Of a stretch of DNA of 64,000 nt, positions 34,692 to 42,571 are shown in pieces (positions within the stretch are counted from its first letter, which is position 1; every line of letters begins with the position of its first letter). The notes beneath the pieces are model-generated. The model saw only the letters and a program-made list of their open reading frames with translations. It had not been told where the DNA came from and did no database searches. The stretch comes from CATQHB01 sp965262595 (GTDB lineage Bacteria > Chloroflexota > Dehalococcoidia > Lucifugimonadales > UBA3495), in contig OZ253548.1 in the NCBI GenBank assembly GCA_965262595.1, positions 930,001-994,000 of the forward strand, read 5' to 3'. A program made the position numbers and the translations under genes.

Positions 34692-35131
34692 TGCCTTTTA
34701 CTACGCCTCAAGGTCCGGTCTCCAGGCCCTAACCAGCCGGCTACCAACACATCGTCGGCCTCCCCGTCGCCGACATCTATCAATCAGTGCCTTAAATGAC
34801 GTTTCTTATACTGTCCTGCTACCCTCCACCGCCATCCCCAGAATTAACCCGCGTCGGTCAAGCCGGTCGCCCCATCGTTTCAGCTTGACCCTATAGGTAG
34901 TATGTGGTTAACTGTTGCTGCAACGCCAGCTTCCCTACATTTGCCTACTCCGGCGCAGATTCTCCGAAGTCTCAACACACTTACCGGAAAACGCTCCCCT
35001 TGACGCGCCGGCTCGGCTGACTACGCAGCACACTTGGAGGCTAAAGTGTAGCCATCGCTTGTTGTGCGCCAGGGGCCAAGGGGACTGGAAACTCTTGGCA
35101 ATACTCTGTCAAATAACCCGGAGGAGGAAGT
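34692..35131. other. Intergenic region between the SBP array and the LLM oxidoreductase
   Basis: About 440 bases with no recognisable gene; frames here are short and unlike known proteins. The right end carries GGAGGAGG, the ribosome binding site of the next gene. No clear promoter was identified. Confidence 0.45.
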
Positions 35132-36181
35132 ATGGACTTTGGCATCTTCATGCAATTCGAGCGGCGCGAGGGCGCTACTCAAGCTATGGCGTTTAGAGAA
35201 GGCTTCAGCATGGTGGACGCCGCCGAGGAATGGGGGCTTGACGAAGCCTGGCTCGCCGAAATCCACTTTGCCCCAACCCGCTCCGTTCTTTCATCCCCCG
35301 CCGTCATCGCCAGTTCCATCGCCACCCGCACCAAGCGAATGCGGGTCGGTATGGCGGTACAGGTGCTGCCTTTGAATAATCCTCTGCGCATTGCGGAGGA
35401 GGTCGCAACGGTGGACCAGGTCGCCGAAGGCCGGTTTGACTTTGGCATTGGTCGCAGCGCCTTCCCTCGTTCCTACGACATTTACGGCATTCCCTATGAG
35501 GAAAGCCGGGGACGTTTTGAAGAGGCTCTGGATATTATCCTGGAAGCTTGGAAGGGCGAGGTTTTTTCCTATCACGGCGAGTATTTCCAGTTTGAGAACG
35601 CCAACGTATCACCCCAACCTTTCACCCTGCCGCATCCACCGCTGCGGGTAGCAGCCACTACCGAGGAGACCTTTCCTCGCATGGGACAGCGCGGTTTACC
35701 CATCTTCGTCGGACTGAGAGGCATGGATATCCCGGACTTGCAGATCAATCTTAAAGAGTATCGCCGGGCCTGGAGCCAAGCCGGACACCCCGGCGACGGC
35801 GATGTCTCCCTGCGCATTCCGGTGTATGCCGGAGAATCCGAGACTGCCGCCATGGATGACCCCCAGGAAAGCATTCGGGCCTACTACAATCGAATGAGTT
35901 CCCTTTACCTGGAATCGGCGGGGAGCGCCGGTACCGAAGCCACGGAATTACGACAGGGCCGGGGCGAGCGGCTGACCGAACTGACCTTCGAGGAAATGCT
36001 GGCAACCAAGGTCGCATTCGGCTCCGCCGAGGGACTGATTGAGCGAATAACGCAGCTTCAAGAAGAATTGGGCCTCAAGAATGTCATTGCGGAACTCAAT
36101 CCCGGCGGCCTTATTCCTCAGGAAAAGGTTATGCGCAGCATGGAAATCCTGGCCAAAGACGTTGCACCGGCCTTCAAGTAA
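35132..36181 (+). CDS. LLM-class flavin-dependent oxidoreductase
   Basis: A 349-residue luciferase-like TIM-barrel protein. MDFGIFMQFERREG and GLDEAWLAEIHFAPTRSVLSSP are the N-terminal strands; RMRVGMAVQVLPLNNPLRIAEEVATVD and GRFDFGIGRSAFPRSYDIYGI are hallmark segments of bacterial-luciferase-type monooxygenases that use reduced FMN or F420. Likely role: oxygenation of an organic substrate with FMNH2 supplied by a separate reductase. It leads a plus-strand run with a 2-hydroxyacid dehydrogenase and a quinone oxidoreductase. The substrate is unknown. Confidence 0.9.
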   Translation: MDFGIFMQFERREGATQAMAFREGFSMVDAAEEWGLDEAWLAEIHFAPTRSVLSSPAVIASSIATRTKRMRVGMAVQVLPLNNPLRIAEEVATVDQVAEGRFDFGIGRSAFPRSYDIYGIPYEESRGRFEEALDIILEAWKGEVFSYHGEYFQFENANVSPQPFTLPHPPLRVAATTEETFPRMGQRGLPIFVGLRGMDIPDLQINLKEYRRAWSQAGHPGDGDVSLRIPVYAGESETAAMDDPQESIRAYYNRMSSLYLESAGSAGTEATELRQGRGERLTELTFEEMLATKVAFGSAEGLIERITQLQEELGLKNVIAELNPGGLIPQEKVMRSMEILAKDVAPAFK

Positions 36182-36207
36182 TAACCGATTTGCAGGAGCT
36201 GTATCCA

Positions 36208-37194
36208 ATGAAAATCGCAGTCTTGGACGATTATCAAGATGTGGCGCGGCAAATGGCCGATTGGTCAGCCTTGCCTCAAGGCGCAGAAATCGAGGTCTTC
36301 CACGACCATCTGGCTGACGGGGACCAACTCGTCGAAAGGCTAAAGGATTTTCAAGCGGTTATCGGTATGCGGGAACGTACGGCCTTCCCCCGCTCGGTGT
36401 TGTCCCGGCTGCCGGAGCTGCGCTTGCTGATTACTACCGGAGGAAGAAACGCCTCCTATGACATAGAAGCCGCCACCGAGTTGGGCATCGTGGCCTGCGG
36501 CACCGGCGGCGCCGGGGAAGGCCCCACCGAGTTAACCTGGGGAATAATTATCGGCCTCCTGCGCAAGATACCTCAGGAAGACCGGCTGACCCGGGCCGGC
36601 CACTGGCAGACCTCAATCGGCGTCGGCTTAAAGGGGAAAACTCTTGGCCTGATCGGATTGGGACACATTGGTGGCCTGATGGCCCGGGTGGGCAACGCCT
36701 TCGATATGAATGTTATCGCCTGGAGCCAGAACCTGACCGCCGAGCGCGCCGCCGAATGCCACGCCACCCTGGTGGACAAGGATACTCTGCTTCGGAATTC
36801 CGACATTGTTTCAATTCACCTTCGCCTTAGCGACCGCACCCTGGGGCTGATTGGTGAGCGGGAATTGGGTCTGATGAAACCCACTGCTTACCTGGTCAAC
36901 ATCTCCCGCGGCCCGATCGTCGATGAGGCGGCATTGATCGACTCTCTGCAAAAAGGGGCTATTGCCGGGGCCGCCCTGGACACTTTTGACGTGGAGCCAT
37001 TGCCCAAAGACCATCCCTTCCTGCAACTCGACAACACCGTAATTGCCCCGCACCTGGGTTATGTTACCGAAGAAGGCTACCGTGCTTTCTATTCAGGAGC
37101 CATCGAGGACGTTCGAGCCTACTCCGCCGGCGAACCGGTACGGGTGATTAACCCGGAGGTATTGACCTCGCCCCAGTTGCGCAAGAACGGGTAA
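36208..37194 (+). CDS. D-2-hydroxyacid dehydrogenase family protein
   Basis: A 328-residue NAD-dependent dehydrogenase. The Rossmann motif is KTLGLIGLGHIGGLMARVG, the Arg is in VNISRGPIVDEAAL, the Glu region is DTFDVEPLPKDHPF, and the His of the catalytic pair is in APHLGYVTEEG. The start at 36208 is chosen because AGGAG lies 9 bases upstream; an upstream in-frame ATG at 36190 lacks such a site. The interval to the LLM gene is short, so one transcript is likely. Specific hydroxyacid unknown (glyoxylate/hydroxypyruvate reductase or phosphoglycerate dehydrogenase-like). Confidence 0.9.
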   Translation: MKIAVLDDYQDVARQMADWSALPQGAEIEVFHDHLADGDQLVERLKDFQAVIGMRERTAFPRSVLSRLPELRLLITTGGRNASYDIEAATELGIVACGTGGAGEGPTELTWGIIIGLLRKIPQEDRLTRAGHWQTSIGVGLKGKTLGLIGLGHIGGLMARVGNAFDMNVIAWSQNLTAERAAECHATLVDKDTLLRNSDIVSIHLRLSDRTLGLIGERELGLMKPTAYLVNISRGPIVDEAALIDSLQKGAIAGAALDTFDVEPLPKDHPFLQLDNTVIAPHLGYVTEEGYRAFYSGAIEDVRAYSAGEPVRVINPEVLTSPQLRKNG

Positions 37195-37283
37195 GCGATC
37201 AAACGGGAAAGACTTTACTGCCAACCCTTTACCTTTCCCAATCGTATCGCCGTTTCCCATCAGCCAAAATCCGGAGACGATTT

Positions 37284-38249
37284 ATGAAAGCAGTTAGAAT
37301 TAACGAGTTTGGCGGCCTGGAAGTCTTGCAATGGGAGGACGTTCCGGAGCCGACCCCGCGGGCCGGGCAGGTATTGATAAAAGTGGATTCAGCCGGGGTC
37401 AACTACGCCGACATTATGCGGCGACAAGGAAATTATCCCGGTCCGGATCTGCCGGCAACTTTGGGTCTGGAAGCCGCCGGCACGATAACTGACTTGGGCG
37501 AAGGAGTTTCCGGGCTTTCGGTAGGACAACGCGTAATGGCAATGGGACCCCAGGGCAATGCCGAATTCGTGGCGGTAAATGCCAACTACGTCTTCCCCTA
37601 CCCGGAAACGGTTGACCCGGTACAGGCCGGAGGTATGCCCATCGTGTTTCTGACCGCATACCACCTGCTAAAGACTCGGGGGCAGATACAGCCGGGGGAA
37701 ACGGTACTGATTCAGGCCGGAGCCTCCGGGGTTGGCACTGTCGCGATACAGCTAGCCAAAGCTTGGGGAGCCCGGGTGATAACAACTGCTTCCTCTCCCG
37801 AAAAGCTGGACTTGACACGTTCTTTGGGCGCCGACGAAACCATCAATTATGTTGCCCAGGATTTTGAAGAGGAAGTGCGTCAACTCACCAACGGTAACGG
37901 CGTTGAGCTAGTCCTTGAGTGCGTTGGCGGCCCGGTACTGGAAAAGAGTGTCCGCTGCGTAGCCTCCTACGGCAAGCTGATCTCCTTCGGCAACGCTTCG
38001 GGAACCCCGGCGTCCCTCCCCGGGGCCGACATTTTTGGTGCCAACCGCACGGTCATCGGCTTTAGTATGGGACGGTCACCCATGGGCCGGCTGAACCACC
38101 AGGACGCGATGGACGAGCTGTTCCCCATGTTGGCCCAAGGCCAGGTCAGGCTGGTAGTAGATCGGGTGTTGCCCATGGCTGAGGCTGCAAAAGCCCATCA
38201 ACATCTGTCAAATCGGGGCAGCCAGGGCAAGGTAATTCTGACTCCGTAA
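37284..38249 (+). CDS. NADPH:quinone oxidoreductase-like (zinc-independent MDR)
   Basis: A 321-residue medium-chain reductase. MKAVRINEFGGLEVLQWEDVP is the usual N-terminus of QOR proteins (quoted from residue 1, 21 residues in total, the last being Pro21). VDSAGVNYADIMRRQGNYPG and the cofactor motif VLIQAGASGVGTVAIQLAKA (about residues 145-164) follow. Neither catalytic nor structural zinc ligands are present, as expected for quinone oxidoreductases. GGAGACG precedes the ATG. Third gene of the run starting at 35132. Confidence 0.9.
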   Translation: MKAVRINEFGGLEVLQWEDVPEPTPRAGQVLIKVDSAGVNYADIMRRQGNYPGPDLPATLGLEAAGTITDLGEGVSGLSVGQRVMAMGPQGNAEFVAVNANYVFPYPETVDPVQAGGMPIVFLTAYHLLKTRGQIQPGETVLIQAGASGVGTVAIQLAKAWGARVITTASSPEKLDLTRSLGADETINYVAQDFEEEVRQLTNGNGVELVLECVGGPVLEKSVRCVASYGKLISFGNASGTPASLPGADIFGANRTVIGFSMGRSPMGRLNHQDAMDELFPMLAQGQVRLVVDRVLPMAEAAKAHQHLSNRGSQGKVILTP

Positions 38250-38373
38250 CTGCTAGACTGGTTGGAGCAGAGTCGAGAATAGCTCGACTTTGTCCAGCCT
38301 TTAGCCAGTAGTCGCGGAGGAGGGAAATGCCATCTCCCAGGGCATTCAGGCGCCTCGAGGAAACATCCTCCTG

Positions 38374-39429
38374 ATGGTAGGCACCCGCAAGGGCGCATTT
38401 GTTCTCCACAGCAACCCCGACCGCCAGGATTGGCGCCTCTCCGGCCCCCACTGCCCGGGCAGCGATATTTTCCACTTGATCTACGATGACCGTGAGGGAA
38501 ACGGGAATGGTGGTACGCTCTTCGCCGCTGCCAACCACATGATTTGGGGGCCACAGGTTGAAATCAGCCGCGACTTGGGCCATACCTGGGAACAACCACC
38601 GGAGCAGCCCCGCTTCTCCGGTCATGCCGGAGCGGACGGAGTACCAGGCAGCGGGCAAACGGTTAACCGGCTCTGGCACATTGAGCCAGGGCGCGATGCC
38701 GAGCCGGGCGTCCTCTATGCCGGAGTGGAGCCGGCAGCCCTGTTTAAATCGAAGGACGGCGGGATGAGCTGGGTCGAGCTTTCCGGGCTTTCGGCCCACC
38801 CCACCCGAGAACATTGGCAACCGGGTCTCGGCGGCCAGAGTTTTCCGAAGTGATGACGCCGGGGCAAACTGGCATCCGACTAACAAGGGAGTTCGCGACG
38901 ATTTCTCTCCGGATCCGCTGCCGGAATGGGGCCAATGCCCCCACAAAGTCCTGGCCCATCCGGCCCAACCCGGATTGCTTTACCAGCATAATCATTGCGG
39001 GGTGTTCCGGAGCGACAATGGTGGGGCCGAATGGCAGGATATAACCGAAGGGCTGCCCTCCCGATTCGGCTTCGCCCTGGGGTTGCATCCGCATGACCCG
39101 GAAACCCTTTTCGTACTGCCCGAGGATGAAGTTCTGGGGACTGACGTAGGGGGGGCAAGCGATACGTCACCGGCGCAAAGTTTCGGATTTTCCGCAGCCG
39201 AAACGGCGGCCAAGACTGGGAGCCGCTAACCCAGGGCCTGCCGCAGAAGAACGCCTACCTGCACGTTTTACGGGAAGGCATGGCGACCGACTCCCTGGAC
39301 CCGGCCGGCGTTTACGTTGGTACCACCAATGGACAGATTTTTTACAGCCGGGATTGCGGCGAAAGTTGGGAACTGTTGATCGAGCACCTGCCGCCAGTCA
39401 ACTCGGTGGAAGTCGCCCTGGTTGCCTGA
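38374..39429 (+). pseudogene. Decayed WD40/BNR-repeat (sialidase-like propeller) protein gene
   Basis: Three consecutive pieces in two frames make up one protein of the WD40/YVTN/BNR-repeat family. Piece one (38374-38853) starts MVGTRKGAFVLHSNPDRQDW and ends in frame at a TGA after a REHWQPGLGG segment. Piece two is shifted by +1 (from about 38840), with VFRSDDAGANWHP, GVFRSDNGGAEWQDI and GLPSRFGFALGLHPHDPETL. Near a run of seven G (39149-39155) the frame returns to the first. Piece three contains FRSRNGGQDWEPLTQGLP, FYSRDCGESWELLIEHLPP and stops at 39427-39429. Homologues as I remember them have extra sequence between pieces one and two, so a deletion is likely. A strong GGAGGAGG site at 38315-38322 serves an ATG at 38327 that stops at TGA overlapping the ATG at 38374 (TGATG). 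Confidence 0.75.
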
Positions 39430-39586
39430 AATGGGCCAACCTGTAGGGTAGGCTAAGGACAGTTGTCGGGGGACTGCAATATTCCCAACTTGTTCCCTTA
39501 GCGCCGAATAACAAACAGGCAAACACAAGAGGGGTCTAAATACCCCTCACATATAACTTCCGAATCCGGTGTCCGTTCCGTTTGGG

Positions 39587-39883
39587 TTATTCCACGGGTC
39601 GCGACCTGACCTGCAACAATATCTGCCACATTCGGTGCCAAACTAGCCGCCGTTCCGGATCGGACAAGGGGCGTCCTGAGTGCTCGCGACAGGCCATAAC
39701 CGCTTTACCAGCCAAAAACCCCCAGCTACCAGGCTCGTCCCGCAGCCACCCAACTACCCTTTCCCGGTTGTCCCGCATTACCCCTACCAACAATGCGTCC
39801 AGACTCTCAAAGTCTAAACTCTCAGATTGCGGACCATTCGAATCCGCCGGTTCAAAATTCGACCACCCGGCAGGAAAACTCAA
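39587..39883 (-). CDS. Unknown small protein coupled to thiS
   Basis: A 98-residue protein that I do not recognise. Its C-terminal half is compact and helical-looking: GWLRDEPGSWGFLAGKAVMACREHSG then PLSDPERRLVWHRMWQILL (the first stretch runs from about residue 45 to 70). It starts with TTG at 39883, whose last bases form the thiS stop (TTGA overlap), so it is translated by coupling with ThiS and lies in the TPP-riboswitch operon. There is no signal peptide or membrane helix. A role in thiazole synthesis or sulfur transfer is only suggested by position. Confidence 0.6.
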   Translation of the reverse strand: MSFPAGWSNFEPADSNGPQSESLDFESLDALLVGVMRDNRERVVGWLRDEPGSWGFLAGKAVMACREHSGRPLSDPERRLVWHRMWQILLQVRSRPVE

Positions 39884-40092
39884 CCGCCACCGACCGGACG
39901 GACTATTTCCAGGGTATCGCCCTCTTTCAGCAGAACCTGGGAAAATATTTCCTTCTTGAGGACTTCACCGTTATACCCGACGGCTACGAATTGCAAGTTA
40001 AGGCCAAAGGAAGTCAGGTAAGATTCCAGGTTCACTGAGCCTTCGACTTGACGGTACTTGCCGTTTACCATCAGGTTAATCATATCGGACAT
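39880..40092 (-). CDS. thiS: Sulfur carrier protein ThiS
   Basis: A 70-residue ubiquitin-like protein ending in VGGG, so the C-terminal Gly-Gly needed for thiocarboxylate formation is present. MVNGKYRQVEGSVNLESYL and FVAVGYNGEVLKKE are the usual beta-grasp segments. It donates sulfur to ThiG during thiazole formation. The activating enzyme ThiF is not in the window. Confidence 0.9.
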   Translation of the reverse strand: MSDMINLMVNGKYRQVEGSVNLESYLTSFGLNLQFVAVGYNGEVLKKEIFSQVLLKEGDTLEIVRPVGGG

Positions 40093-40123
40093 ATACCTTG
40101 ACCTCCTCAGCCAGCGGTCATCC

Positions 40124-40798
40124 TTAGCCGTTGGCCGTGTAGCGCCCCGCGGCGAGCAACGCGTCCTTAAGTTGTCGGGCTGCTGCGCCGGGATCGGGAG
40201 CCGCCAAAATACCCGTAATGACCGCTACACCGGAGGCGCCCGCTGCTATCACTTCTTTCGAGTTATCCGAGTTGATGCCGCCAATTCCAATCAAGGGTGA
40301 TATCGATAAAGGCGCTATCCGGCGAATCAGGTCCGGCCCGGCGGGTTCTTCACCGGGGTGAGAACGGGTAGCGTACATTGTACCCACAACCAGGAAATCC
40401 GCCCCGGCTTCAATTGCCTGTTGCGCCCCGGCGACGGAATGGACCGAGCGGCCAATCAGCGCTTCCGGCCCCAGGATTCTACGAGCCGCAGCCACCGGCA
40501 TCGCATCTTCCCCAAGCTGCACCCCGTCGGCGGTCAGGGCGGCCGCCACGTCCACGCGTTCATTTATGAGCAACAGCGCCGAATGCCCGATAGCTTCCCT
40601 AATAGCGCCGGCCAGCTTGAGCAAATGCCCGGCGGGCAAGTCTTTCTCCCTTAGCTGGATCAGGTCAACTCCTCCGGCCACCGCCGCCGCTATCCGGGCA
40701 ACCAGCGTAGCCTCGGCATTGGCTTCCCCTCCATAGGCGACCCTTCGGTCCGTAACCAGACAGAGGCAAGAGTCTGGAAGCCTGAGGCCTGACGCCAT
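40124..40798 (-). CDS. thiE: Thiamine phosphate synthase
   Basis: Couples hydroxymethylpyrimidine diphosphate with the thiazole phosphate. LCLVTDRRVAYGG, GGVDLIQLREKDLPAGHLL, LLINERVDVAAALTADGVQLG, GRSVHSVAGAQQA and VVGTMYATRSHPG are all conserved ThiE motifs, and PLIGIGGINSDN is the phosphate-binding end. ATG at 40798 is preferred: it lies 4 bases after the thiG stop, and the sequence upstream of it belongs to thiG. 224 residues. Confidence 0.95.
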   Translation of the reverse strand: MASGLRLPDSCLCLVTDRRVAYGGEANAEATLVARIAAAVAGGVDLIQLREKDLPAGHLLKLAGAIREAIGHSALLLINERVDVAAALTADGVQLGEDAMPVAAARRILGPEALIGRSVHSVAGAQQAIEAGADFLVVGTMYATRSHPGEEPAGPDLIRRIAPLSISPLIGIGGINSDNSKEVIAAGASGVAVITGILAAPDPGAAARQLKDALLAAGRYTANG

Positions 40799-40802
40799 AA
40801 AG

Positions 40803-41594
40803 TTAGCTGCCGGCCGGGGCCGGCTGGGGTACCTCAGCCGTGGGACTGCTGGCGGCCGCATAGGTTCGCGCCGGAATCCTGCCGGACAGGTAGGCCTTGC
40901 GCCCCGCCTCTACTCCCAGCTTAAAGGCTTCCGCCATTAGCGCCGGGTTCTCCGCCTGGGCAATCGCCGTATTAACCAATACCGCCGAGGCTCCCATTTC
41001 CAGGGCTTTGGAGGCGTCGGAGGGAACCGCCAGACCGGCATCCACCACCACTGGCACATTGGCCTGCTCGATGATGATGCGTACCTCTTCTACCGTGTGG
41101 ATTCCCTGCCCGGAACCGATGGCCGAACCAAGGGGCATTACGGTAGCGCACCCTGCTTCCTCCAGCCTACGGGCCAATACCGGGTCAGCATGAATGTAGG
41201 GAAGGACAATAAACCCCTCTGCAACCAATAGTTTGGCCGCTTCCAGAGTGGCAGCCGGGTCCGGGAAAAGATACTTGGGATCGGGAATCACTTCCAGCTT
41301 AACAAAGTCGGTCTTGGCAACTTCCCTGCCAAGACGAGCGACAAACATTGCCTCTTCAACCGTGGCGCACCCGGCGGTGTTGGGCAGAATGTTGTAGCGC
41401 GTCCAGTCAATATAGTCAAGGATTGTCTTTTCCGTCGGGTCTTCCAGATTCAGGCGGCGAATGGCCACGGTAACCATCGCGGTGCCCGAGGCTTCAATTG
41501 CCTGGACCATTTCCTCGTTGGTGCGGTACCGCCCGGTGCCGACAATAAGACGGGATTCAAAGTGCTTCCCTGCAATTACCAAGTCATCCGACAT
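40803..41594 (-). CDS. thiG: Thiazole synthase
   Basis: Builds the thiazole phosphate ring from deoxyxylulose phosphate, dehydroglycine/iminoglycine and ThiS thiocarboxylate. FESRLIVGTGRYRTNEEM, MVTVAIRRLNLEDP, LPNTAGCATVEEAMFVARLG (with the Lys in TDFVKLEVI) and VVVDAGLAVPSDASKALEMG identify it. 263 residues; the C-terminus has a short extra Ala/Pro-rich tail. First gene after the riboswitch terminator. Confidence 0.96.
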   Translation of the reverse strand: MSDDLVIAGKHFESRLIVGTGRYRTNEEMVQAIEASGTAMVTVAIRRLNLEDPTEKTILDYIDWTRYNILPNTAGCATVEEAMFVARLGREVAKTDFVKLEVIPDPKYLFPDPAATLEAAKLLVAEGFIVLPYIHADPVLARRLEEAGCATVMPLGSAIGSGQGIHTVEEVRIIIEQANVPVVVDAGLAVPSDASKALEMGASAVLVNTAIAQAENPALMAEAFKLGVEAGRKAYLSGRIPARTYAAASSPTAEVPQPAPAGS

Positions 41595-41621
41595 TGCAGC
41601 TACTCCTTTTCCGACCCAAAT

Positions 41622-41657
41622 TAAAAAGCAACCACCATTAGCTTGCCTGGCGGTTGC
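41622..41657 (-). terminator. Riboswitch expression-platform terminator
   Basis: On the minus strand GCAACCGCCA pairs with TGGTGGTTGC (41628-41657, one G-U pair, 10-base loop), followed by TTTTTAATTT. It lies between the TPP aptamer and thiG, about 30 bases before the start codon, so TPP binding probably causes transcription termination. Confidence 0.85.
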
Positions 41658-41673
41658 GGTACAATCCAGCGTC

Positions 41674-41768
41674 TTATCCCTGCGCCGGCATTACCCGGAT
41701 CAGGTACAGACGGTCGGTAGCGACATTCGGCTACCCTCTCAGCCCGGCTTGCCCAAGCTCCCGCTAGA
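41674..41768 (-). ncRNA. TPP riboswitch (THI element)
   Basis: The minus strand has the two signature segments: GGGCTGAGAGGGTAGCC and ACCTGATCCGGGTAATGCCG followed by GCGCAGGGA. They are separated by a variable arm (P3-like, TAGCCGAATGTCGCTACC region). The flanks GCGGGAGC and AGGGATAAG fit helix P1 positions. Located directly upstream of thiG-thiE-thiS. Confidence 0.95.
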
Positions 41769-41793
41769 AGATATCGTATTCAACTGAGATTAG

Positions 41794-41822
41794 ACTCTAG
41801 CACGAGGCAGACCGTAAGTCAA
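41794..41822 (-). promoter_or_regulatory. Promoter of the thiamine operon
   Basis: Minus strand -35 TTGACT (41817-41822), a 17-base spacer and -10 TAGAGT (41794-41799). The start point would be a few bases before the riboswitch aptamer. Confidence 0.65.
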
Positions 41823-41863
41823 ACCGGACAATGCAACGCAACACCGCAGCGCAAGATATCGGC

Positions 41864-42535
41864 CTATAGCTCATACTCTTTCAAGTCCGGGGAGAGTATG
41901 AGCCGGGCATCTGTAAGTTCCTGCACTTCTTCGACCGACCAGCCAGGGGCGGTCTCCTTCAACACCAGACCTTCCGGAGTGGGCTCCATGACCGCCAGGT
42001 CGGTGACTATCAGGGATACGCAGCCTTTTCCGGTAATCGGATAGGTGCAATCCTCCACAATCTTGGGCTGGTTTTGCCGGTCGGTATGCTCCATCGCCAC
42101 GATGACCTGTTTGGCCCCGGCGGCCAAATCCATCGCGCCGCCGATATTTCCGACGCCTCGTTCCGGCAGCATCCAGTTTGCCAGATCGCCCTTAGCCGAA
42201 ACCTGGTGCGCGCCCAATACCGTAACGTCCACGTGGCCACCCCGGATCATCGCGAAACCGTCCACCGTACTAAAAAAGGCCATGCCGGGCACTGGCTGCA
42301 GGAATTGGCCTCCGGCATTAATCAGGTCAATATCCTGCTCATCATCCTCGGCCAGGGGGCCGCAATTCAGGACGCCGCTCTCGCTGTGGTAAAAGACCAC
42401 GCTTCCATCGGGGACAAACATAGAAACCAGGGTCGGAATCCCAATGCCCAAGTTTACGTAGCCGCCATCGGGCAACTCCTTTGCTACCCGCATCGCCACA
42501 ACTTCCCGTCCCAGCCGTTCCTTTTCTTCCGCCAT
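41864..42535 (-). CDS. CoA-transferase subunit B (3-oxoacid type)
   Basis: A 223-residue family I CoA-transferase beta subunit. GGYVNLGIGIPTLVSMFVP, FYHSESGVLNCGP (the active-site SESG Glu), GHVDVTVLGAHQVSAKGDLA and GGAMDLAAGAKQVIVAMEH are typical. It moves CoA between acyl-CoA and a 3-oxo or short-chain acid with an A-subunit partner. ATG at 42535 is taken; TTG at 42541 is an alternative after the GAGGAGA site. Last gene of the A, B-A, B cluster. Confidence 0.9.
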   Translation of the reverse strand: MAEEKERLGREVVAMRVAKELPDGGYVNLGIGIPTLVSMFVPDGSVVFYHSESGVLNCGPLAEDDEQDIDLINAGGQFLQPVPGMAFFSTVDGFAMIRGGHVDVTVLGAHQVSAKGDLANWMLPERGVGNIGGAMDLAAGAKQVIVAMEHTDRQNQPKIVEDCTYPITGKGCVSLIVTDLAVMEPTPEGLVLKETAPGWSVEEVQELTDARLILSPDLKEYEL

Positions 42536-42571
42536 TAGCAACGATTCTCCTCAAAGTTTGCCCGACGCCGC

